DNA from: an uncultured Burkholderiales bacterium
GTDB taxonomy: Bacteria > Pseudomonadota > Gammaproteobacteria > Burkholderiales > Casimicrobiaceae
Length of the DNA: 54,384 nucleotides
Reading direction: 5' to 3'
NCBI GenBank assembly: GCA_937944385.1
Contig: CALDYQ010000051.1
Span: 1 to 54,384 of the forward strand
The translations under genes and the position numbers were made by a program. Under the pieces are notes generated by a model that saw only the letters and a list, made by a program, of their open reading frames with translations, was not told the origin of the DNA and made no database searches. Below, one piece after another: positions 25,246-34,320 of this stretch; the first letter of the stretch is position 1; each line of letters opens with the position of its first letter.

Positions 25246-26277
25246 TCAGTCGGTGATCACCCTCGGCTCGGGCTCGAGCCGAATGCCGAACTTCGCGGCC
25301 ACGTCGTCGCGGATGTCCTGAGCCAGCTGCCAGATCTCGGCCCCGCTCGCCCCACCATGGTTTACGAGCACAAGCGCGTGCGCTTCGTGCACGCCCGCTG
25401 CGCCGCGGCGGTGCCCTTTCCAGCCTGCGCGCTCGATCAGCCAGCCCGCGGCCAGCTTCACGCGCCCTTCCGGACCCGGGAAACGAGGGCAGTCGGGATG
25501 GGTTGCGATCAAGCGATCGGCGACGGCGGGCTCCACGATCGGGTTTTTGAAGAAGCTGCCTGCATTGCCGATGACTGCAGGGTCGGGCAGCTTGCGGCGG
25601 CGGATCGCGCAGACCGCATTCGACACGTCGCGCGCGCTGGGCGCCTCGATGCCCGCCCGCGCAAGTTCGGCCCGCAGTTCACCGTAGCCGAGCACGGGCT
25701 CGAAGCGCCGCGACAGGCGGAAGCGAACACGCGTGATGAGCTGCTGATCGGGCGGCAGGCGCTTGAACACGCTGTGGCGATAACCGAAGGCGCATTCGGC
25801 GCTCGAGAGCCAGCGGAACGCCCCGTCCTCGAGGTCGAAGACTTCGACCGCCTCGCATGTGTGCGTGATCTCCACGCCGTAGGCACCGATGTTCTGCACC
25901 GGCGCCGCGCCTACGGTGCCGGGAATGAGCGAGAGATTCTCGAGCCCAGAAAGCCCCTGCTCGAGGCTCCAGAGGACGAATTCGTGCCACGACTCGCCCG
26001 CTGCCGCCTCGACCAGCACGCTGTCCCCGGCCGCATCGACCACGGCGCGACCCCTGAGCTGGATGTGCAGGATCGGCCGCTCGATGCGCTCGGCGACGAA
26101 GAGGACATTGCTGCCGCCGCCGAGCACGATCGGGCGGCGGCCGGTTGACGCGGCGCGCCACGCCCTGAGGTCGTCAAGCGATCCGACCGGCCAGCGCTCT
26201 GCCGCAACGGCGGAGAGACCGAACGTATTGCACCGAGCAAGCGAGCCGTCTCGGATGACGGCGGGCAGTGGAGTCAA
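25246..26277 (-). CDS. murB: UDP-N-acetylenolpyruvoylglucosamine reductase MurB
   Basis: This 343-aa FAD enzyme makes UDP-MurNAc for peptidoglycan. The FAD-binding PIVLGGGSNVLF, the SLIPGTVGAAPVQNIGAYG motif, the catalytic Ser region NAGSFFKNP and the C-terminal HALVLVNHGGASG identify a type I MurB. The only sensible start is TTG 26277, overlapping the protease stop (TTGA), which couples the two genes. The 3' end faces the glycosylase gene without a gap. Confidence 0.95.
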   Translation of the reverse strand: MTPLPAVIRDGSLARCNTFGLSAVAAERWPVGSLDDLRAWRAASTGRRPIVLGGGSNVLFVAERIERPILHIQLRGRAVVDAAGDSVLVEAAAGESWHEFVLWSLEQGLSGLENLSLIPGTVGAAPVQNIGAYGVEITHTCEAVEVFDLEDGAFRWLSSAECAFGYRHSVFKRLPPDQQLITRVRFRLSRRFEPVLGYGELRAELARAGIEAPSARDVSNAVCAIRRRKLPDPAVIGNAGSFFKNPIVEPAVADRLIATHPDCPRFPGPEGRVKLAAGWLIERAGWKGHRRGAAGVHEAHALVLVNHGGASGAEIWQLAQDIRDDVAAKFGIRLEPEPRVITD

Positions 26278-27068
26278 GGCGTCGCGCCCCGCGGGACGCC
26301 CTGCGGGTAGCGCTCGCGCAGAATCTTCTCGAGGCGGAGGATGCGATTGGCGACATCCGGGTGGGTGCTCGCCCACTCGGGAATGCGACCGCCACCGCCC
26401 GAGGCACGCTCGAGGATACGCATGACGCCCACCATGGCGCGAGGGTCGTAGTTGGCTTCCGCCATCACGCGCACGCCGAGATCATCGGCCTCGTACTCGT
26501 CCTCGCGGCTGTACTTGAGCATGAGCATCTGGCCGACCATGTTGGAGATCTGCGCGGCATCCATCGAGCCGGTGCCGATCGCGAACGCACCGGTCAGCCC
26601 CTGCTGAAACTGGGCCTTGGCGATGCGCTCGGCACTATGACGTGCGACGACATGCCCGATCTCGTGACCGAGCACCCCGGCCAATTGGCCTTCGGTTTCG
26701 AGCCGAGTGAGCAGCGCCATCGTGATGAAGATCTGCCCGCCTGGCAGCGCAAAGGCGTTGATCGTCCGCGTGTCGGCGAGCACATGGAAACGGAACGGGT
26801 AGCCGGACTTCTGAGCAATCGGCGTCTGCGCGAGGCGCGCGCCGACCCGAGCCACGAGCTCGCGTGCCTGGGGGTTGCTCGTGAGTCCGCCCATCTGCGC
26901 CGCCATCTCGCGCGCTGCCTGCAGGCCCATTTGCACCTCCTGCCTGGGGGAGATGCCGGCCACGCGCTGCTTCTCACCTGTCACGGGATTCACCGACGTC
27001 GAGCCGAAGTAGGAGAACATCGAAAAGGCAGCCATCGCAAGCGCGATGATGAGTTGAAGCTTGCCCAT
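26274..27068 (-). CDS. M48-family zinc metalloprotease
   Basis: This 264-aa protein has an N-terminal hydrophobic segment (IIALAMAAFSMFSYFG) that anchors or exports it and a peptidase M48 core with HEIGHVVARH and the third ligand in EYEADDLGVRVM. The segment NAFALPGGQIFITMALL is typical of the YcaL/BepA/LoiP group, which act in the periplasm on outer-membrane quality control. It is coupled to murB and begins 9 nt after the stop of the membrane-protein gene upstream. Confidence 0.9.
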   Translation of the reverse strand: MGKLQLIIALAMAAFSMFSYFGSTSVNPVTGEKQRVAGISPRQEVQMGLQAAREMAAQMGGLTSNPQARELVARVGARLAQTPIAQKSGYPFRFHVLADTRTINAFALPGGQIFITMALLTRLETEGQLAGVLGHEIGHVVARHSAERIAKAQFQQGLTGAFAIGTGSMDAAQISNMVGQMLMLKYSREDEYEADDLGVRVMAEANYDPRAMVGVMRILERASGGGGRIPEWASTHPDVANRILRLEKILRERYPQGVPRGATP

Positions 27069-27077
27069 CGCCGCGCC

Positions 27078-27542
27078 TCAGCCTCTGAACATGCTCTTGC
27101 GATCGCGCTCGAGCGCCTCGTAGATCCCGCCGCACAGCGCGCCGAAAACGACATGAAAGCCGACCATGAACCAGCTGCGGAAGTCGTAGAACTCCGGAAA
27201 AAAACGGCTCATCGTGTAGGTGTTGATCGCGTACAGCGCTACGCCGAACATCGCCCCGCCGATCAACCCGACCCAGAAGCCCCAGCGGTGCAGGGTGATC
27301 GAGATCACGAGCGAGAAGAACAGGCCGAGCACGAGGTGAATCGCGGCCCCGGCGGCCAGGGCGGCCCCGTTGCTCACGGCTTCGGGATCGAGCGCATCGC
27401 GCCCGAGGGCGATCGTGGCGATCAGCCGAGGCAGCATCAGCGCCTGTTCATGGAGCAGGTGAAGCACCCCCATGCCGCCGGCAAGACTCACGACCGCGGC
27501 CACGATCCCGGCGATGAAACTGGCACGAAGGTCAGGGGTCAT
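27078..27542 (-). CDS. Four-helix membrane protein of unknown function
   Basis: This 154-aa protein has four predicted membrane helices (SFIAGIVAAVVSLAGGMG, AALAAGAAIHLVLGLFF, FWVGLIGGAMFGVALYAI, WFMVGFHVVFGALCGG) with a short charged C-terminus. I recognise no family with confidence. ATG 27542 is chosen; the frame is open far upstream but the extension reads as shadow sequence. A TACAAT about 60 nt upstream could be the -10. It appears to be the first gene of an operon with the M48 protease and murB. Confidence 0.7.
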   Translation of the reverse strand: MTPDLRASFIAGIVAAVVSLAGGMGVLHLLHEQALMLPRLIATIALGRDALDPEAVSNGAALAAGAAIHLVLGLFFSLVISITLHRWGFWVGLIGGAMFGVALYAINTYTMSRFFPEFYDFRSWFMVGFHVVFGALCGGIYEALERDRKSMFRG

Positions 27543-27744
27543 GCGGTGGTGGACCGCAGCGCGGGAGTGCGCCCGATCGATGAAAGCTCTCCGGGTGCAT
27601 TGTAAGCCGCACCCCAGCCCGGGGACACGGAACCGATGGATCGCCATGCCGTACGGTGCTGCGCGTTGACACGCATCAGAACACGCGCCAGCGCCGCGAA
27701 GAAGATTCCCGCAGCACTCCTCTCCGTGTACGCCCGCCGGCTTC

Positions 27745-28340
27745 TTGATCCCCCGACTCGCGACCGGCCGAAGCACCGTTGTCGCCATCGCACTGCTGCT
27801 CCCGATCGGCTCGATGGCCATCGCCCCCACCGGCCAGGCCATCGATTTCGACCAGGTGCCTACTGCCAAGCGCTCGGCCTCGGGGCTGCACCCGACCGCG
27901 CTCGAGGCGCACGAGATGAAGCAGAAGAACCCGCAGAAGGTGCTCTTCATCGACATCCGCACCCGTGTCGAGATCATGCACGTCGGTTTGCCGTGCACGG
28001 TCGACGTCAACGTGCCCTTCCTCGATTTCCCCGAGGTCTGGGAGTGGAGCGATGCGAGCAGCGGCTTCATCCAGATGTCGAACACCCGCTTCGTGCCCGC
28101 GATCGAGGTCCGGCTCGCGAAGACGGGCCTCGGCAGGGACGACCCGATCATCCTGATCTGCCGCTCGGGTATTCGCAGCGCCCACGCCGCGGGCCTACAC
28201 CGTGATCGACGGCTTCGAAGGTGACACGCCCAAGGACGGGGAACGCAAGGGCCAGCGCGTGGTCAACGGCTGGAAGAATGCCAACTTTCCGTGGGGCTAC
28301 AAGCTCGTCAAGGAAGAGATGTACCTCGAAGACGTCTGAG
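27745..28340 (+). pseudogene. Periplasmic rhodanese-domain protein, frameshifted
   Basis: The first frame (27745-28224) encodes an export signal, KVLFIDIRTRVEIMH and the active-site loop ILICRSGIRSAHAAG, then derails into LHRDRRLRR. The expected remainder lies in another frame: AYTVIDGFEGD, then RVVNGWKNANFPWG, ending at 28340. Intact relatives carry about seven more residues between the active-site loop and the VDGFEGD-type motif. The data therefore fit a deletion of about 22 nt that also shifted the frame, near 28192. The catalytic Cys survives but the C-terminal third is lost. It may be a true pseudogene or an assembly error. The TTG start is uncertain. Confidence 0.75.
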
Positions 28341-28431
28341 GGCATCGCCACCTCGGGCAGCTGCGCCCCGCGATTCGTGACGCTCCCCACAGGTAGCGCA
28401 TGAAGCCCACGATGAAGAGGAGCGCGCCCCG

Positions 28432-29106
28432 ATGTTCGGTTTCGGAAAATCCACCCAGTTCATCCCTCCCGCTGCCACGCTTCCGGGCCGCAGCGAGCGC
28501 ATGCCGGTCGCCCCGCGGCATGTCGTGCTCGGTACACCGATGACGCCGCCTTGGCCTGCAGGCATCGAAAGTGCTCAGTTCGGCATGGGCTGCTTCTGGG
28601 GGGCGGAGCGCGAGTTCTGGGAGACACCCGGCGTTTACACGACCGCCGTGGGCTATGCCGGCGGGGCCACACCCAACCCGACCTACCGCGAGGTCTGCAC
28701 CGGCCGCACGAATCACGCCGAGGTCGTGCTCGTGGCCTGGGACCCGGCCAAGCTGAGCTTCGCCCAACTGCTCAAGCGCTTCTGGGAGGCACACGACCCC
28801 ACGCAGGGCATGCGTCAGGGCAACGATGTGGGCACGCAGTATCGGAGCGCCATCTACTGCACCAGTTCACAGCAGCGCGCGCTGGCGGAAGCCACGCGGG
28901 AGCGGTTTCAACAGGCGCTCAGCGCACGCAGCTACGGCGTGATCACCACCGAAATCCGCGGCGGCCGCCCGGGCGATCCCTGCCCGGAGTTCTTCTACGC
29001 CGAGGACGACCACCAGCAGTATCTGGCGAAAAACCCCGGCGGCTATTGCGGTCTCGCCGGGACGGGTGTCACTTGCCCGTTGCCGACCGGGGTAGATGTC
29101 CCATAG
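28432..29106 (+). CDS. msrA: Peptide methionine sulfoxide reductase MsrA
   Basis: This 224-aa enzyme reduces methionine-S-sulfoxide in proteins. The active-site motif is GMGCFWGAE (Cys54), followed by [44 protein letters not shown] and the C-terminal [15 protein letters not shown]. The length including the roughly 50-residue N-terminal extension fits the E. coli-type MsrA. GAGGAG precedes the ATG. It converges with ldcA, 21 bp apart. Confidence 0.95.
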   Translation: MFGFGKSTQFIPPAATLPGRSERMPVAPRHVVLGTPMTPPWPAGIESAQFGMGCFWGAEREFWETPGVYTTAVGYAGGATPNPTYREVCTGRTNHAEVVLVAWDPAKLSFAQLLKRFWEAHDPTQGMRQGNDVGTQYRSAIYCTSSQQRALAEATRERFQQALSARSYGVITTEIRGGRPGDPCPEFFYAEDDHQQYLAKNPGGYCGLAGTGVTCPLPTGVDVP

Positions 29107-29127
29107 CGGTGGCCAGCGCCAGCAACG

Positions 29128-30090
29128 TCAATTGCTTGCGAGGAGCGCCAGCCGTGCCTCGCCCCCGGTCACCGTGAGCCGCACCGGCAGCCCCATCGGC
29201 AGCGTCACGCGGCGTGCGCCGTGGCCAAAGGGAAAACCCACGAACACCGGGCACAGGGCCATGGAACGGAGCGTCTCGACAGCCTCCTCCATCACGAAGG
29301 GGTGGCGCATCCCCGGCGAGGGACGGCAGTCGGCAAACTCCCCGAGGATGATCGCGCGCTGTCGGTCGAGCAGCCCGGCATGCTTCAGCTGCCAGAACAT
29401 GCGCTCCACGCGGTAGGGGTATTCGCCCACGTCCTCGAGCACCAGGATGCCGCCCTCGACCGCAGGCAGCCACGGCGTACCCACGAGATGCACGAGCATC
29501 GAGAGGTTGGTGCCCCAAAGCGGCCCTTCGGTGATGAAGCCCTCGGGCACGCCGCTCGCCCGCGCAGCGGTGGCGTCGAAGGCGGGCCACGTCCACGGGC
29601 TACCTGTGGCAAGGGCATCGAGCAGGCCAAGCCAGTGCTGCTCGCTGAAATCGCGGTCTTCGCCCGGCGAATTCGCGAAGTCGCCCGCGAGCACAGGCCC
29701 GGCGAGGGTGACGAGCCCGCCTCGGGCCAGTGCAGCCATCGAGAAAACGGTCACGTCACTGTAGCCGCAGAAGAGCTTGCCGCTGGCCGCAACACGCGCC
29801 CAGTCGATCCGGTGCACGAGTCGAGAAAGCCCATAGCCACCGCGGGTGAAGAGCACGAGCTCGGCCTCGCTCGCAAGCGCAGCATCGAGCGCCTCGAGAC
29901 GGGCCTCATCGGTGCCCGCGAAGTAGCGCCACGCCCTGCGCGCCGCCTCGGGGACCTCGACCGTGAAGCCGAGTTCGGCGAGCCGCGCCGCACCCGCATC
30001 GATGCGTTCGGGATCGACCGCCCCCGAAAGCGAGAGCGCGTGGATGCGGCGGGGCCGCTCGGGCAGGTGCGTCCGGTGGGGCAGGATCAT
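29128..30090 (-). CDS. ldcA: Muramoyltetrapeptide (LD-)carboxypeptidase LdcA
   Basis: This 320-aa S66-family serine peptidase recycles cell-wall tetrapeptides by removing the terminal D-Ala. The nucleophile region LVLFTRGGYGLSRLV, KLFCGYSDVTVF, the GPLWGTNLSML segment and the C-terminal PVFVGFPFGHG with catalytic His are visible. ATG 30090 is preferred over GTG 30096 because a -10-like CAGAAT ends 7 nt before it, which would give a leaderless message. Confidence 0.92.
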   Translation of the reverse strand: MILPHRTHLPERPRRIHALSLSGAVDPERIDAGAARLAELGFTVEVPEAARRAWRYFAGTDEARLEALDAALASEAELVLFTRGGYGLSRLVHRIDWARVAASGKLFCGYSDVTVFSMAALARGGLVTLAGPVLAGDFANSPGEDRDFSEQHWLGLLDALATGSPWTWPAFDATAARASGVPEGFITEGPLWGTNLSMLVHLVGTPWLPAVEGGILVLEDVGEYPYRVERMFWQLKHAGLLDRQRAIILGEFADCRPSPGMRHPFVMEEAVETLRSMALCPVFVGFPFGHGARRVTLPMGLPVRLTVTGGEARLALLASN

Positions 30091-30097
30091 CGCCACG

Positions 30098-30103
30098 ATT
30101 CTG
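30098..30103 (-). promoter_or_regulatory. -10-like CAGAAT 7 nt before the ldcA ATG
   Basis: On the minus strand CAGAAT is separated from the ldcA ATG by 7 nt with no ribosome-binding sequence between. It matches the geometry seen at five other genes here. The hexamer itself is only a 4/6 match. Confidence 0.35.
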
Positions 30104-30168
30104 CCGAGTTCACTTCTCGAGGCCTGGGCATCGGCTCGACCCGCTGCGAGCGGCCCGAGCGCCGTCGC

Positions 30169-33057
30169 TCAGCCGATCAGCCGCGCGCGCTGGGCCTCGA
30201 GCTTGTCGAGCGTGGCGCTGAAATTTGCAAGCCGCTCACGCTCCTGCGCGACGACCGCAGCCGGAGCCTTGTCCGCGAACGCAGGGTTGGAAAGCTTCGC
30301 GGTGGCGCGGGCGATCTCGCCCTCGATCCGTGTGATCTCGCGGTCGAGCCGTGCCCGCTCCTGCGCGGGATCGACCTTGATCTCGAGCTGCAGGCGGAAC
30401 GCACCGACCACTTGCACCGGCGCGTCGCTTTCGGGCAGCGCGGGGACGATCCGCACGGCCGAGAGCTTGGCCAGCGTCTGAAGATACGGCGCGCACTCGA
30501 AGAGCGTGGCACGCCCCGATGCGTCGGCGAACTCGGCCACGAGCGGCACGCGTTCGGCTGGCGAGAGCTTCATCTCGCTACGCAGCGTGCGCACCGCCGT
30601 CGTGAGCGCCTTCAAGGTCGCCATCCGGGCCGCGGCGTCTGCGTCTTCGAGCGCGGCATCCGGCTCGGGCCAGCGCGCGAGCGAAATCGTCTCGCCCGAT
30701 TTGCCAGCGAGGTCCTTGACCGCCTGCCAGAGCTCCTCGGTGACGAAGGGCATGATGGGGTGGGCCAGGCGAAGGATCACCTCGAGTTCGCGCACGAGCA
30801 CGCCACGTGTGGCCAGCGCCCGGGCCGCATCGCCGGCCTTCTCGGCTTCAGCGAGCTGCACCTTCGCGCATTCGAGGTACCAGTCGCAGTACTCGTCCCA
30901 GACGAACTCGTAGAGCGCACGCGCGGCGAAGTCGAAGCGGTAGCCGTCGAACCCTTCGGCGATCGCGCGCTTGGCCTCCTGCATCCGGCCGAGGAGCCAG
31001 CGGTCGACGAAGGTGAGCGCTTCGAGGGGCGCCTTCGGGTAGGGCCCGTCGTGCCGCCCTTCGGTGTTCATGAGCACGAAACGCGTCGCGTTCCAGAGCT
31101 TGTTGCAGAAGTTTCGGTAGCCCTCGCAGCGCGACAGGTCGAAGTTGAGCGTCATCGACATGTTGGAGAGCGAGGCAAAGGTGAAGCGCACCGCATCCGC
31201 GCCGTAGGCCGGGATGCCTTGCGGGAAGCTCCTCCGGATGTAGCGCTCAGCCTTTTCCTTGTGGGCGGCGAGCATGAGGTCCTTCGTGCTCTTCGCCACG
31301 AGCGGCTCGAGCGCGATGCCGTCGAGCAGGTCGATCGGATCGATCACGTTGCCCTTCGACTTGCTCATCTTGTTGCCTTCGGCGTCGCGCACCATGGCGT
31401 TGATGTAGACGTCGCGGAAAGGCACGCGGTCGGTGAAATGAAGCGTCATCATCACCATCCGGGCAACCCAGAAGAAGATGATGTCGTTGCCGGTGACGAG
31501 CACGTCGGAGGGCAGGTAGATCTGGTCCTGCGCAAAGCGGGCTTCATCGGGCCAGCCGAGTGTGGTGTGGCAGACGAGCGCCGAGGAGAACCAGGTGTCG
31601 AGCACGTCCGGGTCTCGGGTGAGTGGCGCGTCGGCCGGAAGCTTCGCCTTGCTTCTGGCCTCGGCCTCATCACGCGCGACGATCACGTTGCCTGCCTCGT
31701 CATACCAGGCCGGGATCTGGTGACCCCACCAGAGCTGGCGCGAGATGCACCAGTCCTGGATGTTCTCGAGCCAGTGGTTGTAGGTCTGCGCCCAGTGCTC
31801 GGGGAAAAAGCGGATGTCGCCGTTTCTGACCGCATCGAGCGCCCGGCCTGCGAGCCCGCGCGGGTGCTTGGCGGTCGGCTTGCTCGTTGCGACGAACCAT
31901 TGATCGGTGAGCATCGGCTCGACGATCTGGCCCGTGCGCGCGCACAGCGGCAGCTGTAGCCGGTGCGGCTGCACGCCGACCAACGCGCCCTCGGCTTCGA
32001 GCTGCTCGAGCAGGCGAGCGCGCGCTTCGAACCGGTCGAGACCGCGGAGCGAAGCTGGAATGCCCGCCGCATCCGCCGCCTCACCGATGACGACACGGGC
32101 GTCGAGGCTCAGAACCGTGAGCATCGGTAAGCCGTGGCGCAGCCCGACCGCGTAGTCGGTGAAATCATGCGCCGGGGTCACCTTGACGCAGCCGGTGCCG
32201 AAGTCGCGATCGACTGCGCTGTCGGCAATCACCGGGATCAGCCGCCCGGTGATCGGCAGGCGCACCTCCCGCCCAATCCACCGCTGGTAGCGCTCATCCT
32301 CCGGATGCACCATGACGGCGGTGTCACCGAGCATCGTCTCTGGCCGGGTTGTGGCTACGACGAGCGCACCCGAGCCGTCGGCGAGCGGGTAGCGGACCGA
32401 CCAGAGCTTTCCTTCCCGTTCGGTCGCCTCGACCTCGAGGTCGGAGACGGCCGACATGAGCACCGGGTCCCAGTTGACGAGCCGTTTGCCTCGGTAGATG
32501 AGCCCTTCTTCGTAGAGCCGAACGAAGGTTTCGATCACACCGCGGGACATGTGGGCATCCATCGTGAAATAGCCCTGCCCGGCGCCGCTCGCATCGGCAT
32601 AGCCCCAGTTGGCCGAGGCACCGAGCCGCCGCATCTGGCGCGTGATGGTGGAGCCTGAGTGCTCCTTCCACTTCCAGACGCGCTCGAGAAAGGCCTGACG
32701 TCCGAGGTCATGCCGGCTTTTGCCCTCGGCGGCGAGCTGCCGCTCGACCACGATCTGGGTCGCGATGCCTGCATGATCGGTGCCCACGACCCAGTTCGCC
32801 CGGGCACCCTTCATCCGGTGATAGCGGATCAACGTGTCCATGAGCGTCTGCTGGAAGGCATGGCCCATGTGTAGCGTCCCGGTCACGTTGGGCGGCGGCA
32901 GTTGGATCGTGTAGGCCGGAGCATCACCCTCAGACCGCGGGGCGAAGTAGCCCGAGGCCTCCCAGCGGGGGTACCAGCGCTCTTCGATGGCCTTCGGCTC
33001 GAAGGACCTGGCGAGCTGCTCGAGACGGGGGGTAGCGGACGTGTCGGCGTTGGACAT
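30169..33057 (-). CDS. valS: Valyl-tRNA synthetase
   Basis: This 962-aa class I aminoacyl-tRNA synthetase has the HIGH-type motif [15 protein letters not shown] near the N-terminus, an editing domain with [16 protein letters not shown] and the KMSKS motif in [13 protein letters not shown]. It ends with the C-terminal coiled-coil arm typical of ValS ([12 protein letters not shown]-type heptads). ATG 33057 is chosen; the frame extends to 33135 but that part reads as leader. It lies on the same strand as the holC cluster, 131 nt away. Confidence 0.97.
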   Translation of the reverse strand: MSNADTSATPRLEQLARSFEPKAIEERWYPRWEASGYFAPRSEGDAPAYTIQLPPPNVTGTLHMGHAFQQTLMDTLIRYHRMKGARANWVVGTDHAGIATQIVVERQLAAEGKSRHDLGRQAFLERVWKWKEHSGSTITRQMRRLGASANWGYADASGAGQGYFTMDAHMSRGVIETFVRLYEEGLIYRGKRLVNWDPVLMSAVSDLEVEATEREGKLWSVRYPLADGSGALVVATTRPETMLGDTAVMVHPEDERYQRWIGREVRLPITGRLIPVIADSAVDRDFGTGCVKVTPAHDFTDYAVGLRHGLPMLTVLSLDARVVIGEAADAAGIPASLRGLDRFEARARLLEQLEAEGALVGVQPHRLQLPLCARTGQIVEPMLTDQWFVATSKPTAKHPRGLAGRALDAVRNGDIRFFPEHWAQTYNHWLENIQDWCISRQLWWGHQIPAWYDEAGNVIVARDEAEARSKAKLPADAPLTRDPDVLDTWFSSALVCHTTLGWPDEARFAQDQIYLPSDVLVTGNDIIFFWVARMVMMTLHFTDRVPFRDVYINAMVRDAEGNKMSKSKGNVIDPIDLLDGIALEPLVAKSTKDLMLAAHKEKAERYIRRSFPQGIPAYGADAVRFTFASLSNMSMTLNFDLSRCEGYRNFCNKLWNATRFVLMNTEGRHDGPYPKAPLEALTFVDRWLLGRMQEAKRAIAEGFDGYRFDFAARALYEFVWDEYCDWYLECAKVQLAEAEKAGDAARALATRGVLVRELEVILRLAHPIMPFVTEELWQAVKDLAGKSGETISLARWPEPDAALEDADAAARMATLKALTTAVRTLRSEMKLSPAERVPLVAEFADASGRATLFECAPYLQTLAKLSAVRIVPALPESDAPVQVVGAFRLQLEIKVDPAQERARLDREITRIEGEIARATAKLSNPAFADKAPAAVVAQERERLANFSATLDKLEAQRARLIG

Positions 33058-33188
33058 GAGCTGAGAAAGGGCCACGCGCGCGCAAGCGGCGCTTGGTCCA
33101 CGTGGGCCGGAACTAGGAGAACAGGGATACCCCATGAAGGGGGACGGGATATTAGCAAGCCGCCGGCCGCACCACAGGTAGCAGCGGG

Positions 33189-33884
33189 CTATGTCCTGCG
33201 CTGGGCGAGGCGCTCGCGCAAGCGCTGCACCTCGTCCTCCACCGCGCGGGAAACCACGGCCTTCACCTGATCCGCGGTTTCCTCGGCCACCTGATGGGCG
33301 ATATCGGCCGCAACCTGGTTGAGTGCCGGCAGCAGTGCGGCACGCAGCCGCTCCTTCAGCGAACCCGCCGCATGCAATTCGAGCTGCTGCATGGCCTGCG
33401 AGAACACCGCGTGCTGGAGCTCTTCCAGCTTGTCGGCGATACGTTGGTCAAACTGCGCACGCGTGAGGACGATGGCACCGGGCGGAAGGACCGTCGGCGG
33501 TCCGGTATCCGGAGTCGGGGGGCGTCCTGCGACGGGCGCAGGGGCAACCGACGGCGGCCGGGCAGCGGGTGAGGCGAGGGTCTGAGGACCAGCCGTCACC
33601 CGGCGCGGTGCGGCCTGTGCGGAGCGGTTGAATTCAACGATCGAGACTTCCTCGACCTCGGGCAGCGGTATCGCGCTCGTTAGATGGGGCAATCCATCTT
33701 CGCTCATCGCTGGATCGCCCACTGCAGAGCGATTGACCGCGGCAGGACGTATCACCGCGCCCGGCGCGGGGCTGTCAGCGGGCACGAAATCGGTGAGCAC
33801 CGGCAGATCGTCGAGCGACGTCCGCCCCTTTTTCATAAGGCGATCGGCTTGCGCGAGCAGTTCCCGGGCTGATTCGTTCGACAT
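33189..33884 (-). CDS. Conserved hypothetical protein with C-terminal helical region
   Basis: This 231-aa cytoplasmic protein has a short N-terminal helix [18 protein letters not shown], the segment [11 protein letters not shown] (twice echoed in this family as a short acidic motif), and a Pro/Ala-rich middle (about residues 95-140). The long helical C-terminus ([18 protein letters not shown] onward to [10 protein letters not shown]) probably forms a coiled coil. I recognise no domain. ATG 33884 is preceded by a -10-like TATAAC at 6 nt. It follows holC on the same strand. Confidence 0.75.
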   Translation of the reverse strand: MSNESARELLAQADRLMKKGRTSLDDLPVLTDFVPADSPAPGAVIRPAAVNRSAVGDPAMSEDGLPHLTSAIPLPEVEEVSIVEFNRSAQAAPRRVTAGPQTLASPAARPPSVAPAPVAGRPPTPDTGPPTVLPPGAIVLTRAQFDQRIADKLEELQHAVFSQAMQQLELHAAGSLKERLRAALLPALNQVAADIAHQVAEETADQVKAVVSRAVEDEVQRLRERLAQRRT

Positions 33885-33890
33885 GGGCCG

Positions 33891-33896
33891 GTTATA
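33891..33896 (-). promoter_or_regulatory. -10-like TATAAC 6 nt before ATG 33884, overlapping the holC stop
   Basis: TATAAC (5 of 6 matches to consensus) contains the holC TAA stop and ends 6 nt before the next ATG. This would let the downstream gene be transcribed separately as a leaderless message. Confidence 0.4.
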
Positions 33897-34320
33897 GCGC
33901 AGCCGCGCTCTGGTGTGAGAGGGCAAAGCCGCGCGTCTTGTAGTGCCTCCAGCGCTCGCGACCGGCGGCGACCGCGGCTGGATCGCGCCCGACGAGTTCC
34001 ACGAGTTCGAGAAAGCGCGCGAAAAACGAGGGCGGCGGCGCTGCGAGATTGATGAGCAGGTCACCCGCGCCCGGATGCTCGGCCGCGTGATCCACCAAAA
34101 CCGGTGTGACCGGCGCAAGCGGAGAGTCGATGCGGACGTGAGCAATGAAGCCCTCGCGCGGCTCCTCCCAGAGCAGCCGCTCGAGGCGTTCCGTCTGGGC
34201 CGCATCGGCCGTGAGCACCCGCACGCGGCGGGGCGCGTCCGGTCGCCATGCACGGACGACCTCTGCATGAGCGGCCAAGACCGGATCGCGCAGGTCGGTC
34301 AGAAAGCGGATCTTCGTCAT
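33892..34320 (-). CDS. holC: DNA polymerase III chi subunit HolC
   Basis: This 142-aa subunit links the clamp loader to SSB. The fold is recognised from VRVLTADAAQTERLERLLW, the WEEPREGFIAHV strand, PVLVDHAAEHPGAGDLLINLAAP and the C-terminal RERWRHYKTRGFALSHQ. Length fits HolC (147 aa in E. coli). Its ATG overlaps the stop of the ThDP-enzyme gene (ATGA). pepA, the usual betaproteobacterial neighbour, is not here. Confidence 0.88.
   Translation of the reverse strand: MTKIRFLTDLRDPVLAAHAEVVRAWRPDAPRRVRVLTADAAQTERLERLLWEEPREGFIAHVRIDSPLAPVTPVLVDHAAEHPGAGDLLINLAAPPPSFFARFLELVELVGRDPAAVAAGRERWRHYKTRGFALSHQSAAAL

Noticed and set aside
29221-31959. 912-codon plus-strand ORF opposite ldcA and valS
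   Set aside because: The minus strand encodes two unmistakable enzymes; the plus-strand product is low-complexity (His/Arg/Glu-rich) and has no recognisable domain.
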